64,000 nt of DNA, taken from NCBI RefSeq assembly GCF_037126465.1, contig NC_088206.1, forward strand, positions 49,456,841 through 49,520,840, in the 5' to 3' direction. Under the pieces are notes generated by a model, which ran no database searches, was not told the DNA's origin, and was given only the letters and a program-made list of their open reading frames with translations. The position numbers and the translations under genes were made by a program. Of the stretch, positions 20,666-32,449 are shown piece by piece (the first letter of the stretch is position 1; each line of letters starts with the position of its first letter). The DNA is from Ornithodoros turicata. Its lineage: Eukaryota > Arthropoda > Arachnida > Ixodida > Argasidae.

Positions 20666-21259
20666 CGGAAAGGCATTTTGGGGAGGTACGATTCATTACC
20701 CGAGACAGATTTTGTCACAAAAGAGAGAAAAAGAAAGGGAAAATCAGAAACGAACTGGAAACGAACTCATGCTATCTGCTTTGCCATTGGAAACCTTCAA
20801 AACATTCGCACGCCGCTTCCCTTTTCTCCTCTCCTTCTATTTTCCGACCTTCTAGCTTTCATGGGGGCAGGAGCATGTCCTCCTCTATGCGCATCTTTGC
20901 GACTGATTTGTGCGCCGTTGAATACCCGAAACTTTGAAGCCTCAATTTCGGGACTTTTTTTTGGGCAGTTCCATTCGCAATATCGAGCGGATTACTTGGT
21001 GGATCCGAATTAGTTCGCTACGGGCTCTCTAATTCTGTAAAAAAAAAAACAAAAAAACAAAAAAAAAACACGCTAGGTTGACTTGGGAAATTTTGGAGTT
21101 CAATTAAAGAAATTCAATTTCTTTTACTTAAAATCAAATGAAAATATGTCTGCAAGGTGGCAAATTTAGTTGCCACACAAATGCCGTTTACCCCGTATTT
21201 TTCCGTCGCCCCGTTTTTTTATAAAGTCCGAATGACACGTTTTGTGAAACACCTTGTAT

Positions 21260-22000
21260 AACACCTGAGCTGTTGCCCCGCAAAGCGTACAATACTTAGC
21301 TGCATAAGCCGTGTTGGCGCCCTACGTGGTAAAAGCCTCCGTGTGAGACCGAAAGCAATTCCCATTTTCCGTCGCGTTCCGAGCCAAGTTTCCCCCCTGG
21401 CTGCCGAGGACGAGCGAATGGGTCCCGTAAAACAAACGAGATAACGGCGACAAAAAAAGTTCTCCCAACTTTTACGATCCCGTTTGCCTTCGGTTTATTT
21501 GGAGCGCGGAAATGCCCTTTTAAAAATCCACATAGAGCGGTACAAGGAGACGAACCGGACTCGTGCCGCGATACCGGACAGATAGGAAAGTTGTAAAACG
21601 AACGCAGCATCGCGACAGGAGTCAGACATCTTTGCAACGTGTTGTCCGGGTATTCTGTGGTGGCGATGATGATATGTTTCTCTCGCCGAAGTTTGCTTCA
21701 TGTTGGTGGGCGACGCTTATGCAGTGGGGAAAACAAAGCTTCGCCGCGCAACATGCCGAACGAAATAATTCTCTGTCTTGATGAAAATCAGAGACATTGC
21801 GTTTGTTTTGTGTTCGTATTATTTACTTCAGAGATGAGACAGGCACCACAAGGTGAGTTAAAGGTGAGCTAACGTTTAGCTGACTAGAGGATACGCCCGT
21901 ATGCAATGTGTCTTCATGCCCTCCATTTTCTACATCAAAGTCATAAATAGTCATAAAAAGCCGTACGTACCGCTTACCGCTCTCTATCCTCAGACCAGAC
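21260..22000. other. No recognisable gene
   Basis: Mixed-composition sequence with frames of up to 113 codons and no known motif. Confidence 0.45.
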
Positions 22001-22004
22001 CCGA

Positions 22005-22076
22005 TGACGCTATCATTCCGTGCAGTGATTACTGGTGAGCCATGAGCGTGTTATGTGGTGGAGTTCTGCTTTTCTA
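22005..22076. mobile_element. Family M right arm, remnant
   Basis: The order ATGACGCTATCATTCCGTG, GAGCGTGTTATGTGGTGGAG, TTCTGCTTTT follows the outer right arm of an M element. The left half and the terminus are missing. Confidence 0.5.
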
Positions 22077-22079
22077 GTT

Positions 22080-22725
22080 TACTTTTAAGACCTAATTTGG
22101 AAAAATGTCGTCGCGTTATACAAGCAAAGAAACTGTGAGGAAACTTAACATGATAAGTTGGAAGTGAAAGAAACAGATAGCGCACACGCAAGAAAATTAT
22201 AGAAAAGTAAATAGACCTGCCCCTGTTTGTAAACAAATGACGTCATAGTGTTCGACAGCGCCACCAATTTGGTAGAGTTGAACTACGCTCCAAGCTAGGT
22301 GCGAACAAGGACGTGCCCCAAAGTCAAGATCTTAATGGGATTACGTTGGTCCCTGAAAGTGACGCGACCTTCGATCTTACTTCTCTTTCAATACGAGGCA
22401 GTGAACCAGCCAGCTCTCCCTTTCAGATTTGTTTCGGTTTCAGTCTGTCTACCAGCGTCATGATGATGTTTCTCGGATAGAGGTCTATTCAGTTGAACAT
22501 GCAAACTGCACGCGAGGTCAAAACCGGGCAGTGTCGGGGTACACATCCGCTACGTAGAATACGTCAGCGTCGTTTTGATATAGTAACGTTTCCGTGTATG
22601 CAGTGATCCATCACATACATATAGGCATCGCCGGCTCTGCGGCAGAAGTGTTAGCGCCGACGTTGGCAATTTGCAATGCTCTCTCAAACGCCGTGCTCAC
22701 TTGGCAGAGCTCAATGGTCCCTCAT
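22080..22725. other. No recognisable gene
   Basis: No coding motif or repeat structure seen. Confidence 0.45.
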
Positions 22726-22729
22726 TGTG

Positions 22730-22978
22730 CACTCTTAAAAACTGAACTTCACCGCATAGCGCCCTCCTAGCCAACCATCATCTCGAATGATCTCGTTATC
22801 CGCTCTGATTTGTTAAAAACGGGAGGCGTACGTCTTTTTTGTGACACTTATGCTGTTCATAATTGTCACAAAAAGGCGTACGCCTCCCGTTTTCAACAAA
22901 TTAGGGGACAAAAAAATATCATTCCAGCTGATGGTTGGCTAGGAGCGTGCTATGCGGTGAAGTTCATTTTTAAGAGTG
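22730..22978. mobile_element. Family M element, complete
   Basis: 249 bp from CACTCTTAAAAACTGAAC to TTTTTAAGAGTG with about 110-bp arms and the TGTGACA...TGTCACA loop. Each arm carries the CGTACG core. TG directly flanks both ends (22728-22729 and 22979-22980), supporting a 2-bp target duplication. There is no coding capacity. Confidence 0.9.
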
Positions 22979-22981
22979 TGT

Positions 22982-24580
22982 CTGGCATTTTGCCTTCCTT
23001 TTCCTTACGTAGAACAGCCGATCCTTACATAATTTTAAATAGTTTCTTTGCAAATGCTCCAATATTACCAAGTTACCTCGAAATTTTTGTCACACTTTTC
23101 TGCATTATGTTACGTTTATTAATTCACTACTTTTGCACTTCAATGTTGTCGGACCACTGTGTAAGACTCGTTATTACGAATAGTTTGAGCGGTCAAACAC
23201 GAGTATATCCCCTCTAATTGTTGAGTTATGGAGAGGGGGACCCAGTCAACCCAGTGTAATTAATTATGCTGAGCATCCTTCGTTTTTGCTTCATAATTTT
23301 TACTAATCGCAGCTACAGCGAAGTGTCTTGTGGAGATGGACGCCATATAATGCATACAGCTTATTGGTGTAAGATAGGGATGCATGACAGTGGCTTTTCA
23401 ACTATCACAGAGACGTCACCCTTTCCCATTTTTATGACTTCCTCTCGGATATCAGTTTGACTTGGTTGTGCGACCGAGATGGACATCGACAATCCTTCTC
23501 TGAGACGTGGAACCTACTCTGTGCAGTACTGCGTCTTTGCAGTGTCTTTAAGTCTGCGTTTCCCGTAACTGTCGTCGAAACCGGCAAGGTATGTTGTTGA
23601 CATCGATTGTGCGGCTGTGTCCGTAAGTCAATGTGATACAACATTGTTCATGCGGCTTTGTAAAGATGTAGTTTCAAAAAGAAAGTTGCAGAAGTGACCG
23701 ATAAACAAACAGAGAAGGCGTATGTTGTTGGCCGAAGGGCAGTGTTGCCGTCAACATAGAACTCTGCAATATTGTGGGCAGGTGGGCAGACGAGGAGACA
23801 CATCAGTGTTCCAAAGATTGACAGCCGACTTTATGTATAAACCGTTACGAACACGCTTATACAAAACATAAAACTGCGGCTACCTATATCGGCCTTTACT
23901 CAGTATAGGAACGCATCGCACCAGCGTGTTACCAAGCAGAGTCCTTCGTTCAGTGACCCCTTACATGAAGCTTCGGGACAGCGTTTAACTGTGCAACATT
24001 AGCAATTCCGTGCAATACAGTTCCGTGCTCCATTCCACTATGAGCGGATTAAATTAGGTTGTTGAATTACAATTCAATCGCGAGACCGGTCTTTGTGGAC
24101 AAGTGGACGAGAACCGGCGGAAACAGCTGCTGCCTAGGTTTGGACACGAGAATTATGCGTTTAGCGAAAGGGTGGTGATCAAGTTATGGCAGGACCTCTC
24201 GCTCTTGTCTGTAACGACCGCAGTCCAGCGGGATGGGTGTAGCTTGCATCGTACATCGCATGTGGGACGGAGATTTCTTGCTACGGAGCCTAAATCGCTC
24301 CTTTAAGTAGCTGGATAGATGCCAAACCTAGCTGGATGCGGGGAAAGATGGCTACGAGTGACCGTGGCAGGCCACGAGGAAGCATCAGCGCGAGAGAACG
24401 GTTCTATTCCTCGTTTCCAATAACGCTCACGTTGCCTGTCAGGCACCCATAATGCAATGCCGTGTCCCATGTGGTACATTTCGTATAAGCTTCCGTGATG
24501 TCATTAACGACTGGGCCTGTGCGGATGTCCGTACGAGACAAACACAGTACTGAAAGACGGCGGTTGACGAAAAGTCATCG
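22982..24580. other. No recognisable gene
   Basis: About 1.6 kb with only short frames and no motif, repeat boundary or structure that I can support. Confidence 0.45.
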
Positions 24581-24585
24581 AGTGC

Positions 24586-24665
24586 CGTTGGCGGGACTCG
24601 AACCCAAGCCTCTATGATTGCAGGTCAGCTGTGCTACCAATTGAACCCCTGTATGCAATAAAGGG
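24586..24665 (-). mobile_element. tRNA-like SINE head relic
   Basis: On the minus strand GGGGTTCAATTGGTAGCAC resembles box A and the D-arm, and GGGTTCGAGTCC is a near-perfect box B. The acceptor stem does not close, so this is a SINE or decayed tRNA copy rather than a gene. Its upstream flank takes part in the inverted repeat described at 24638-24892. Confidence 0.5.
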
Positions 24666-24892
24666 ATAAGTCGAAAAATCTCAAACCGGAAAAGGAGCAG
24701 GATCTGATTGTCCGTCCCATTGACACACATGCATTTCCCGTATCTAACGCCGCTGTAGCGGGCCAATAAATTGCAAAACTGTCCTAAATTTTCTTTGGCA
24801 GGTACATACTGGCATGTAGATGTCACTGCAGCAAAAATAGTAAAAAGGGTATAAGTCGACTTATCCCCTTATTGCATATAGAGGTTCAATTG
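24638..24892. repeat. Inverted repeat, ~40-bp arms
   Basis: The segment around 24638-24676 (AACCCCTGTATGCAATAAAGG, then ATAAGTCG) is repeated in reverse complement at about 24853-24892 (CGACTTATCCCCTTATTGCA, then GAGGTTCAATTG). About 175 bp separate the arms. The tRNA-like head overlaps the left arm, so two opposed copies of the same SINE 5' region are the simplest reading. Confidence 0.65.
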
Positions 24893-24899
24893 CACTACG

Positions 24900-26028
24900 C
24901 CGACATCGCACTCTCGTCAACATATCAATGCATCCTTCTTAAATACACACACCACTCTGGCCCATTCTGTCTTACAATGTCTTCCATGCACGCCCGCATA
25001 AGCACACAGACGAACATACCAACGCAGGCGGCATTCTGATAACAATGAAAATTGCAGAGGCTGAATTGATATGCAAAACTGATATGCAAAATTGTCCAAG
25101 TATCTAGCAACAATGGACTTTGTTGGCTCTCTTGGTTATGTCTAGTATAGGCATGCAACACACATGTGAAATTGGAGCAGCACGGAAGGGGCACGTTTTC
25201 CTGCTTCAGACCATGACACGTGAAGAAATGATTTGAGCGTGTTACCACTGCTGTCGTATAACACGTTTGGAACCTATGTGCGTCTATACGGCGCCCTCTT
25301 CTCGAGGTGTACACCAACCGTACACTCTGCCTTCATCAGTGCACGCTTTGCCGGTGTTGCAGTGCCTTAAAAGTACGAGAATCGTATCGCAACTGAGAAG
25401 AAGAAGAATGACAAGTTTATATAAGGAAAACCTAGACCCAGCATGCACAAAGAGCTGCGCTGCAAACGAAGTTGGACGGGCACCGTGCTTGAGCTTTGCT
25501 AGTTGTTGCTCGATATTTCAACGTCACGTTGTTTGCTGAACAACTGTATGATCATTATGCTGCGTTAAGCATGCGTTTTGGTAAAAAATTCTTTTCTACC
25601 GCAGTGTGTATGTTTTAAATGCTTCCCGCCTTGAGCCTCCATCACGGTTCTCGACATAACCAAGATGGCCGACGTAATGGCTGATGTGCACAGGAGATGG
25701 CGCCTTACATTTTGCATATCCCCTATTGAGACAAAAAAAAAGCACCCAAGCAACGATATTTGCTTGGGCGTTGGTGATGTTTTGTCTTAGGCGTTCGTCA
25801 GGATCGTCCAACTTTCAAACACTGTATACTGCCACATTTAGAGTATGTGTATAGTGTGCGTACAGAGATAAACGTCACAGCTGTTTCTGCGCCTCCTTCA
25901 ACGATTCCATACCGCGCTACCGTCAGAGTGGGCAGAAGATCTTGTTATTTCAGCTTTAATTACTTATTGCCGATCTATGTGCGCGCCGAGATGGCAGCAT
26001 TTTGCTCGGAAGAATCGTATTTCCTTCA
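24900..26028. other. No recognisable gene
   Basis: About 1.1 kb with short frames and no known motif. Confidence 0.45.
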
Positions 26029-26032
26029 GCAG

Positions 26033-26110
26033 AGCTGGGATTCGAACCCAGGTCGATTGCCATTGCCGACATAGAAGGCGATCATCTTATCCACAGCGAG
26101 CCACGGGAGC
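26033..26110 (-). mobile_element. tRNA-like SINE head relic
   Basis: On the minus strand a T-arm with a perfect 5-bp stem (CTGGG, loop TTCGAAT, CCCAG) follows a box A-like TGGCTCGCTGTGG about 45 bases upstream. Spacing fits a tRNA-derived pol III promoter. The acceptor stem does not pair, so I favour a SINE relic over a tRNA gene. Confidence 0.5.
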
Positions 26111-26112
26111 TG

Positions 26113-27265
26113 ATTGCCTCTCGAGATTTTTACCAAGAAAAGCAGAAAGCAGCTTAAAGCAGGAAACTCAAATTTTCACCATGGCATGGCGCACAAATAT
26201 CGCAAGACGTACGAGTTTTTTTTTTTCTTTCTTTTCTGGACTTCTCGTATTTTCGATCGAATAAACGTAGTCCGCAGGTTTAGCAGAAAGCAGAAATCTT
26301 GCAGCAATTCAACGGCGACGGCGGGAAAACACATAATAGGTCTGTATCGTAGTATAATTAAACACGCAGATAGGAGCTCCAGACTTTTGTTAAGGAATAC
26401 TTCATCTATATATTCTTCACCAGCCCACATTGTTGCGGCGGGACACGCCAAATGTTAGAGAGTGCTGCGAAAACCTCCTGCGGAATACTTCTCACATACG
26501 GCCATACCGCTCACATTATTGCAACATCCTTATTCCCCATATTACATCACTTTCGCGTAATGACGTTTTCGCTCGCAACGAATATTCTCTTCTCACACGC
26601 CCTTTCCCATTCTGTACAACGTTTCTTCCCCACTGGTTCCCATTCGTCAGCGGCCGAGCTAAAAGCACCGATGCGGGCGGCCATCTTGTCTGTGTCTCGA
26701 AAACCTCGTTTATGGTTTTTCGATATCAGAGGGGGCCCATGTATTATTCTCCGGCCTATGCTGGTCGCGTGCTTCCAGACCGTTCGAATCAAATGTGCTT
26801 GGCGTGTTCCCGCGCGCGTAGCCACCTTTTCTGAAAGTTGGGCTCTATTAGTTTGTTTACACCATCTAAGTGTTAGGGAAGTTGGAGAATCGCGTTATGC
26901 CGCTTTACTTTTTAAACTATTTGTAACTCACTCAGGTATCCGACACTAAAATTGCATGAGCAAGTTGAGGTACGCGCATCTGCGTGCAAACGCAGAGGGA
27001 AAATGGGTTGTAAAACGAAGTGGTTAGCAACAGCACCTGTGGAATATATATATATATATATATATATAATGAAGGGAAAAAGCCATTAAAGAAACAAGTA
27101 AATGGCACGACGTATTTGAAATTAAAAATTACAGATTAAGATGGCTTCTATGGCTGCACACAGAGAAACAGATACTCATGGAACGATGCGATAGCACCAG
27201 AGGACACGTGTTTCCCCGTGTTTGCGGCTCGTCAGCTCTGGGTAGCTGCGCATCGTTCGGAAATA
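26113..27265. other. No recognisable gene; TA microsatellite
   Basis: No coding motif. A TA dinucleotide run occupies about 27043-27069. Confidence 0.45.
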
Positions 27266-27269
27266 TATA

Positions 27270-28435
27270 CAGGGTGTTTCAAAAAACGTGTCATTCGGAC
27301 TTTATAAAAAAAACGGGGCGACGGAAAAATACGAGGTAAACGGCATTTGTGTGGCAACTGCATGAATTTGCCATCTTTCAAAAATATTTTCATTTGATTT
27401 TAATTAAAAGAAATTGAATTTCTTTAATTGAACTCCAAAATTTCCCAAGTCAACCTAACTTTTTTTTTTTTTTTACAGAATTAGAGAGCCCGTAGCGAAC
27501 TTAGTCAGATCCACCAAGAAATTCGCTCGATATTGCAAATGGAACTGCCCAAAAAAGGTCCCGAAGTTGAGGCTTCGGAGTTTCGGGTATTCAACAGCGC
27601 ACCAAATCAGTCGCAAAGATGAGCGAAGGGCAGGACATGTTCCTGCCCCCTTGGAGCTACTCTCTTAAAAATGAACTTCACCGCATAGCACGCTCCTAGT
27701 CAACCATCATCTTGAACGATATCGTTATCTGCCCTGATTTGTTGAAAATGGGGGCGTACGCCTTTTTTGTGACACTTATGCTGTTCATAATTGTCACAAA
27801 AAAGGCGTAAGCACCCCGTTTTCAACAAATCAGGGCAGATAACGATAGCATTCGAGATGATGGTTGGCTAGGAGCATGCTATGCGGTGAAGTTCATTTTT
27901 AAGAGTGTAGAACAGTTTATCGGCGTGCAGCACAAGACGCGCCGATAACAAGGCGGGTGACATTCCACCATACGTTGATAAGCGGCAAACAAAAATGATT
28001 CCGCCGCTTTTTTCCCGCCCTGCTTTTTTTTTTTTCGACCTTCTATCATTCATGTGGGCAGGAGCAAGTCCTCCTCTCCACGAATCTTTGCGTCTGATTT
28101 CGTGCGCCGTTGAATACCCGAAACTTTGAAGCCTCAATTTCTGGACTTTTTTTGGGCAGTTCCCTTTGCAATATCGAGCGGATTTCGTGGTGGACCTGAC
28201 TAAGTTCGCTACGGGCTCTCTAATTCTGTAAAAAAAAAAAAAAAAAAAAACGTTAGGTTGACTTGGGAAATTTTGGAGTTCAATTAAAGAAAATCAATTT
28301 ATTTTAATTAAAATCAAATGAAAATATTTTGCAAGATGGCAAATTCAGTTGCCAGACAAGTGCCGTTTACCCCGTATTTTTCCGTCGCCCCGTTTTTTTA
28401 TAAAGTCCGAATGACACGTTTTTTGAAACACCCTG
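27270..28435. mobile_element. Mariner-type non-autonomous element with M insert
   Basis: The ends CAGGGTGTTTCAAAAAACGTG and GAAACACCCTG are flanked by TA (27268-27269 and 28436-28437). The arms, about 380 bp each, match those of the element at 16709-21256. The middle has only a short AT-rich spacer and no transposase. A complete M element sits inside at 27660-27907. It is a deletion derivative of the transposase-bearing family. Confidence 0.95.
27660..27907. mobile_element. Family M element, complete, nested in mariner
   Basis: 248 bp, starting CTCTCTTAAAAATG (second base mutated from A) and ending TTTTTAAGAGTG. TA flanks both sides (27658-27659 and 27908-27909). Arms and loop match the family standard. 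It lies inside a mariner-type element and is therefore younger than it. Confidence 0.9.
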
Positions 28436-28446
28436 TATATAGTATA

Positions 28447-29308
28447 CAGGGTGTCCCAGAAGACGTGTCATTGAATTATAATAAGAAAACTACGCCACCT
28501 AGAATCATGCGGTCAACGGCATTTGTTCTTACAAGGTTTTTGCCAACTCCTGGTGTGATTGTCATGTATCGTAAATTATGTAAATAGTTATTTGCGAACT
28601 GAATTCGGAAATTTTCCAAGTGAAGGTCACTTTTTTACCCCACCAATATGAAGAGGGTGCCGAATTCACTCAAGTTCATGATAATTGACAGTGATATTCA
28701 CGAGCTATCCCAGCGCAAAAAATAGCCGAACATCATGCTTTTCGTAGCACCGAACCAGAACGTGCGACGACTTTTTGAGCGCAATCTCTCTCAGTCCGAC
28801 GAAAGTTCCAAACCCAGCCCACATTGTGATAGTAGAAAAAGTGACAGTTCCTGAAATTGGGAGAGGGGAACTGCGATCCCAGCGAAAGTTGGTTGCGATA
28901 AGCCATACCTGTGTTATCTCTTTCTGCACTGTAGGTGTGGGCTGGGCTTCCAACCTCCTTTCGTCGGACTAACAAGGATTGCGCTGAAAAATTTGTCGAG
29001 CGCTAGCTCCGTAGAGCATGATGTTCGGCTATTTTTTCTGATGGGATAGCCCCTGAATATCCCCGTCAATTATCATTAATTTGAGTGAATTAGACACGCT
29101 CTTCACATTGGTGGGGTAAAAAAGTGACCTTTACTTGGCAAATTTCCGACTTCAGTTCGCAAAAATTTACGTAATTAAACTTACGTTACACGACATTCAC
29201 ATGAGGAGGTGGCAAAAACCCAGTAAGAACAAATGCCATTGACCGCATGATTCTAGGTGGTGTAGTTTTTTTATTATAATTCAATGACACGTTTTCTGGG
29301 ACACCCGG
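28447..29308. mobile_element. Mariner-type non-autonomous element, second family
   Basis: The ends CAGGGTGTCCCAGAAGACGTG and CACGTTTTCTGGGACACCCGG are flanked by TA (28445-28446 and 29309-29310). The long arms include the shared subterminal block about 150 bp in (GAACTGAATTCGGAAATTTT, CACTTTTTTACCCC). There is no transposase. It lies only about 10 bp from the preceding mariner-type element. Confidence 0.9.
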
Positions 29309-29483
29309 TATATATATATGATTCTCAATGCCGGTTGACCTTGAGTATGTTACGCGGCAAAGCTCTATTTTTAGAGAACATGTTCTGATTTGGATTGGTG
29401 TGGTCCGAACTTATGATCAGTGCATACAATTTTTTTGCAAGTGTATCCATACGAGTATCATTCACGTATAGTTTCTTTTCAGA

Positions 29484-29666
29484 ATGTCGGCAGAAGACGG
29501 GACGTCGTCGCCAGCGAAGCGTCCAGTGGACCATGATGGAGAGACGGGTGTTCGTCCAGTGGGGCTCGTCCGCGGGGGACCGGTGGCCCAACAAGCTCAA
29601 GAGTACCTGGAGCAAAACATTCGTTATCTCATGAGGCCACGCGTCGCTACAACGGCTCTGTCGCAG
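29484..29666 (+). CDS. Putative first coding exon of an unidentified host gene
   Basis: A pyrimidine-rich tract ends TTCTTTTCAG at 29482. An ATG follows at 29484 and an open frame of exactly 61 codons ends in CAG at 29666, directly before GTCAGA, a good donor, giving a phase-0 intron. The protein starts MSAEDGTSSPAKRPVDHDGE and ends LEQNIRYLMRPRVATTALSQ. The stretch is clearly richer in G+C than its surroundings and matches none of the repeats seen here. I do not recognise the family. A chance frame cannot be excluded, and I could not find a second exon. Confidence 0.5.
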
Positions 29667-29669
29667 GTC

Positions 29670-31745
29670 AGACATTCTCTCTTGCGAACTGTCAAAATTA
29701 AACGTACTAACGAAAATCACAGCGAGAGGGAGAGAAAAGTGCATTATTGCGTATATACACACTGTCTTAAAACCGGGGGGGGGGGGGGGGCTATATGTAA
29801 AGTTAAAATACGCAGTTTAAACCGGGTTTCCTCTTGTTCTTGCATACCCATGGAGATGGACTTAAATTGATAGCAAGACCTGGACGCTGTCTGGTTCTAA
29901 CCATAGTTGGATTACATGACGCGTTGTGTTTCCTTGTACAAATTCGTTTATTTTTCTTTGCTCACCAGAGTATTTTCCGATTTCTTCTTATTTTTTTTTC
30001 AATGCGAACCCATTTTGAATCATTGGTATATATCACCGCGGCAAGTACGATACCCTCCCTCAGTGCAGTGAGATATGAGCGGGATCGGACCAACGGAGAT
30101 GGAACATGCACACACGCACACACCCATGACATAACACATGACATGTGGAGAGGCACCCTTAACTCTCGAGAACAGCATTACATCCAGTCGGCCATGAGTG
30201 GTGATGGTACGGTGAATCCTCATAGGTCAGATTGCCGTGACACAAGAGTCGCACGTTATCAAAGGAGCTCGAGCAGACCGCTGGGACTCAAAAACTTGTG
30301 AAATGATCGCAGACATTGACGGCGCTGAAATAAATCTGAGACGAGTGGCATTAAAATTACGGCAAATACCGCGGCGTGCCCGAGCAGCTTTTGTCCGATT
30401 ATTCGCACCAAAAATCCTTAATTTATTTGCAGCACTCAATGATCCAACAGTAATGATCACCTGGAAGCCATATAAATTCCTTAGCATAACTGTCAATACG
30501 AAGAGAAAGCTATTCCGTGAAGCAGTAACTTTATTCCAGCTGATTCTCGTGAGAATTTTCTCGACAGACATCTTTTTAGTTCAACCATGTGTGGAGGGAA
30601 AAACTTGCTCACGTCGTTGTCCCTCAGAATCAAATTCCAGGTTGCTTCGCAATAAAACTTTCCACCATTGCAAACGCTCTTTGAAACTTCCTCTTTCTCC
30701 CTCTCTCTTCCGTACAAACCCGGTTTCTCTTCCTGTTGTCGTTGTTTGTTTTGCCTTTTTAGTATCATCACTTTCCCTTTTTCTTCGTTGGCGTCGTATT
30801 TATTCCCTAAATTTCAGCTCCTTCTAATTCTATACTGTCTTCCCTCCACGTTCCACCTTCCGTTTTATTTACTTCCAAGAAAAACTACAAAGGAAAATGG
30901 AGGCATTCATCTATAGAGTCTCTTCCGCCCAAGTCGAAACGCCATCAAAGCCTCGAAAAAGGAAGAACGCCAAACGGAATTCGTTGGAAAATTTGGGAAA
31001 CCTGACGGGCCTCTTCTGAAACCTAGAGGCGCTGTTTGTTTCTTCCTTCTCGGGAGAAAATACGGGAGAGCTCCTAACGAGTTGAGGTTCACGGCGGCCG
31101 AAAGAAAAGATAAGCGCAGATCTTATCGGACTGATTAAAGGCCAAGGCTTATACGGCATCTCGAACGGCAGGCTCCAAATACCAAAGGAATTTCTTCGAT
31201 GGGAGCGTTTCTTTTTTTTTTTTTTTTTTCCTCCCTCCAAGAAACTAGATTGGCGTTATGTTGCGACCCATTGATGATGGTTCCTTTACGGAATGGGGGA
31301 AGAAGTTCGAGGAAGACCGTGGTCGTTTTGAAAAGTAACACTGGATTGCTGAGATCCAGGTTTCTTGCTGTGATGTATTGGAAGTAAGCATGCCCGTTTC
31401 GAGCAACAATGCCGAGAAGGAGTACGACAGCAGTTTATTACGTTGCAATGTACAGACGAAGAGCCACAATCTGATGTAACAAATCATATATGAAGCATTT
31501 CACGTTTCCACAACTGACTAACAAATCAAATACCCACTCCTCTATGATTGGCTGGCAGCGGCAGAAAGAATGACCATTGATCTTTTTCTGGTACTAGAAC
31601 GACATGTGAAGATTCCGCGTGGGAACGAAATATGAAGGTTATATCAGTTTAGTAACGTAGCCAGAAAGAAACATATTTGGGAACGAGTTCCATGGGAACT
31701 TTACGTGTGGAGGAGGATTTCGCCCTCCTAAATGCGCTACCAAAG
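29670..31745. other. No further exon or element recognised
   Basis: About 2 kb, possibly intronic if the exon at 29484 is real. It holds a G-run near 29775-29790 and a T-run near 31207-31230. A frame of about 196 codons at 30237-30827 has no motif I recognise and low-complexity ends. Confidence 0.4.
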
Positions 31746-31747
31746 GT

Positions 31748-31983
31748 ACAAGGAGCTTCACCACATAGCACGCTCTACGCCGATCATTGCCACGAATGAT
31801 TGGGGTATCGCTTCTGATTCGAAGAGAGGAGGGGCGTACGCCTTTTTCTGTCAATTATCAATCACCCATCCAAATTGACGCAAAAAGGCTTACGCCCACT
31901 CCCCCTTTTAATCAGAAGCGATAACCCAATCACTCGTTGGTTGGAGCAGAGCGTGCTATATGGTGAAGCTCTGTTTTTAGTGT
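31748..31983. mobile_element. Family M element, second subfamily
   Basis: The outer arms (GAGCTTCACCACATAGCAC; GCGTGCTATATGGTGAAGC) frame subfamily-2 inner arms (GCTTCTGATTCGAAGAGAGG; AATCAGAAGCGATAACCC). GGCGTACGCC is present in the left arm. The CACTCT ends are eroded. Confidence 0.75.
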
Positions 31984-32058
31984 GGATTTGGGGGGGATTT
32001 GGTGGAGAGGATTTGGGGGGGGGATTGAGCCCCCGAAACACCCCTTACTACGCCACTG

Positions 32059-32150
32059 CCACAGTTCCCCTTGAAGTCAGCCCAAGACGTATTCTAACAC
32101 CCGTGTCTTCCTCTCGATCTAGCTGTCCGTACACGTCCTAGTCCGTCTGT
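32059..32150 (+). mobile_element. SINE body fragment
   Basis: CCACAGTTCCCCTTGAAGTC followed by AGCCCAAGACGTATTCTAAC matches the central body of the SINEs at 37144 and 49607. The tRNA head is missing. Confidence 0.65.
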
Positions 32151-32274
32151 ATAACATGACATTCTCGGGTAAACATAAACAAGCCACCGTCACGACTTCC
32201 GGTGCCACGAAGACTTCCGGTCCTTCCGCGACTACAGACGCTCGGAAACATCCCCCATGCAGACTGATCTCTTT

Positions 32275-32442
32275 CACTTTCCCATTTTTGTTGAAAATGG
32301 AAGGCGTACGCCTCTTTGTGGCAATTTGAATTGCCATATAAAGGCGTATACTGCCCTCTCTCTCCTCAAATCAGAAGCGCTAACTGTATCAATCGGCATA
32401 GTGGTTGGCGCAGAGCGTGTTGCTGCGAAACCGTTTTGGCAA
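32275..32442. mobile_element. Family M element, degraded
   Basis: It retains TTGTTGAAAATGGAAGGCG with GGCGTACGCC, and a partner arm ending AATCAGAAGCGC then GTGGTTGGCGCAGAGCGTG. It mixes features of both M subfamilies. Outer left arm and ends are lost. Confidence 0.6.
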
Positions 32443-32449
32443 CAAACCA

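Larger units (their letters stand above)
16709..21256. mobile_element. Mariner-type element with remnant transposase and LINE insert
   Basis: The ends CAGGGTGTTTCACAAAACGTG and its complement ending GAAACACCTTG are flanked by TA (16707-16708 and 21257-21258). Terminal inverted repeats are about 380 bp: the left arm is 16709-16984 plus 19994-20097, interrupted by a LINE, and the right arm is about 20872-21256. Between the arms lies the 5' part of a transposase gene (20285-20665); the rest is deleted. A transposase-free relative is at 27270-28435. Confidence 0.9.

Noticed and set aside
30237..30827. 196-codon plus-strand frame downstream of the putative exon
   Set aside because: It does not start with a convincing acceptor, ends in low-complexity sequence and has no recognisable domain.
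31645..32058. CAGTTTAGTAACGTAGCC and CTTACTACGCCACTG as possible ends of a hAT enclosing the M element at 31748
   Set aside because: The ends look plausible, but the flanking 8-mers GGTTATAT and CCACAGTT do not match.
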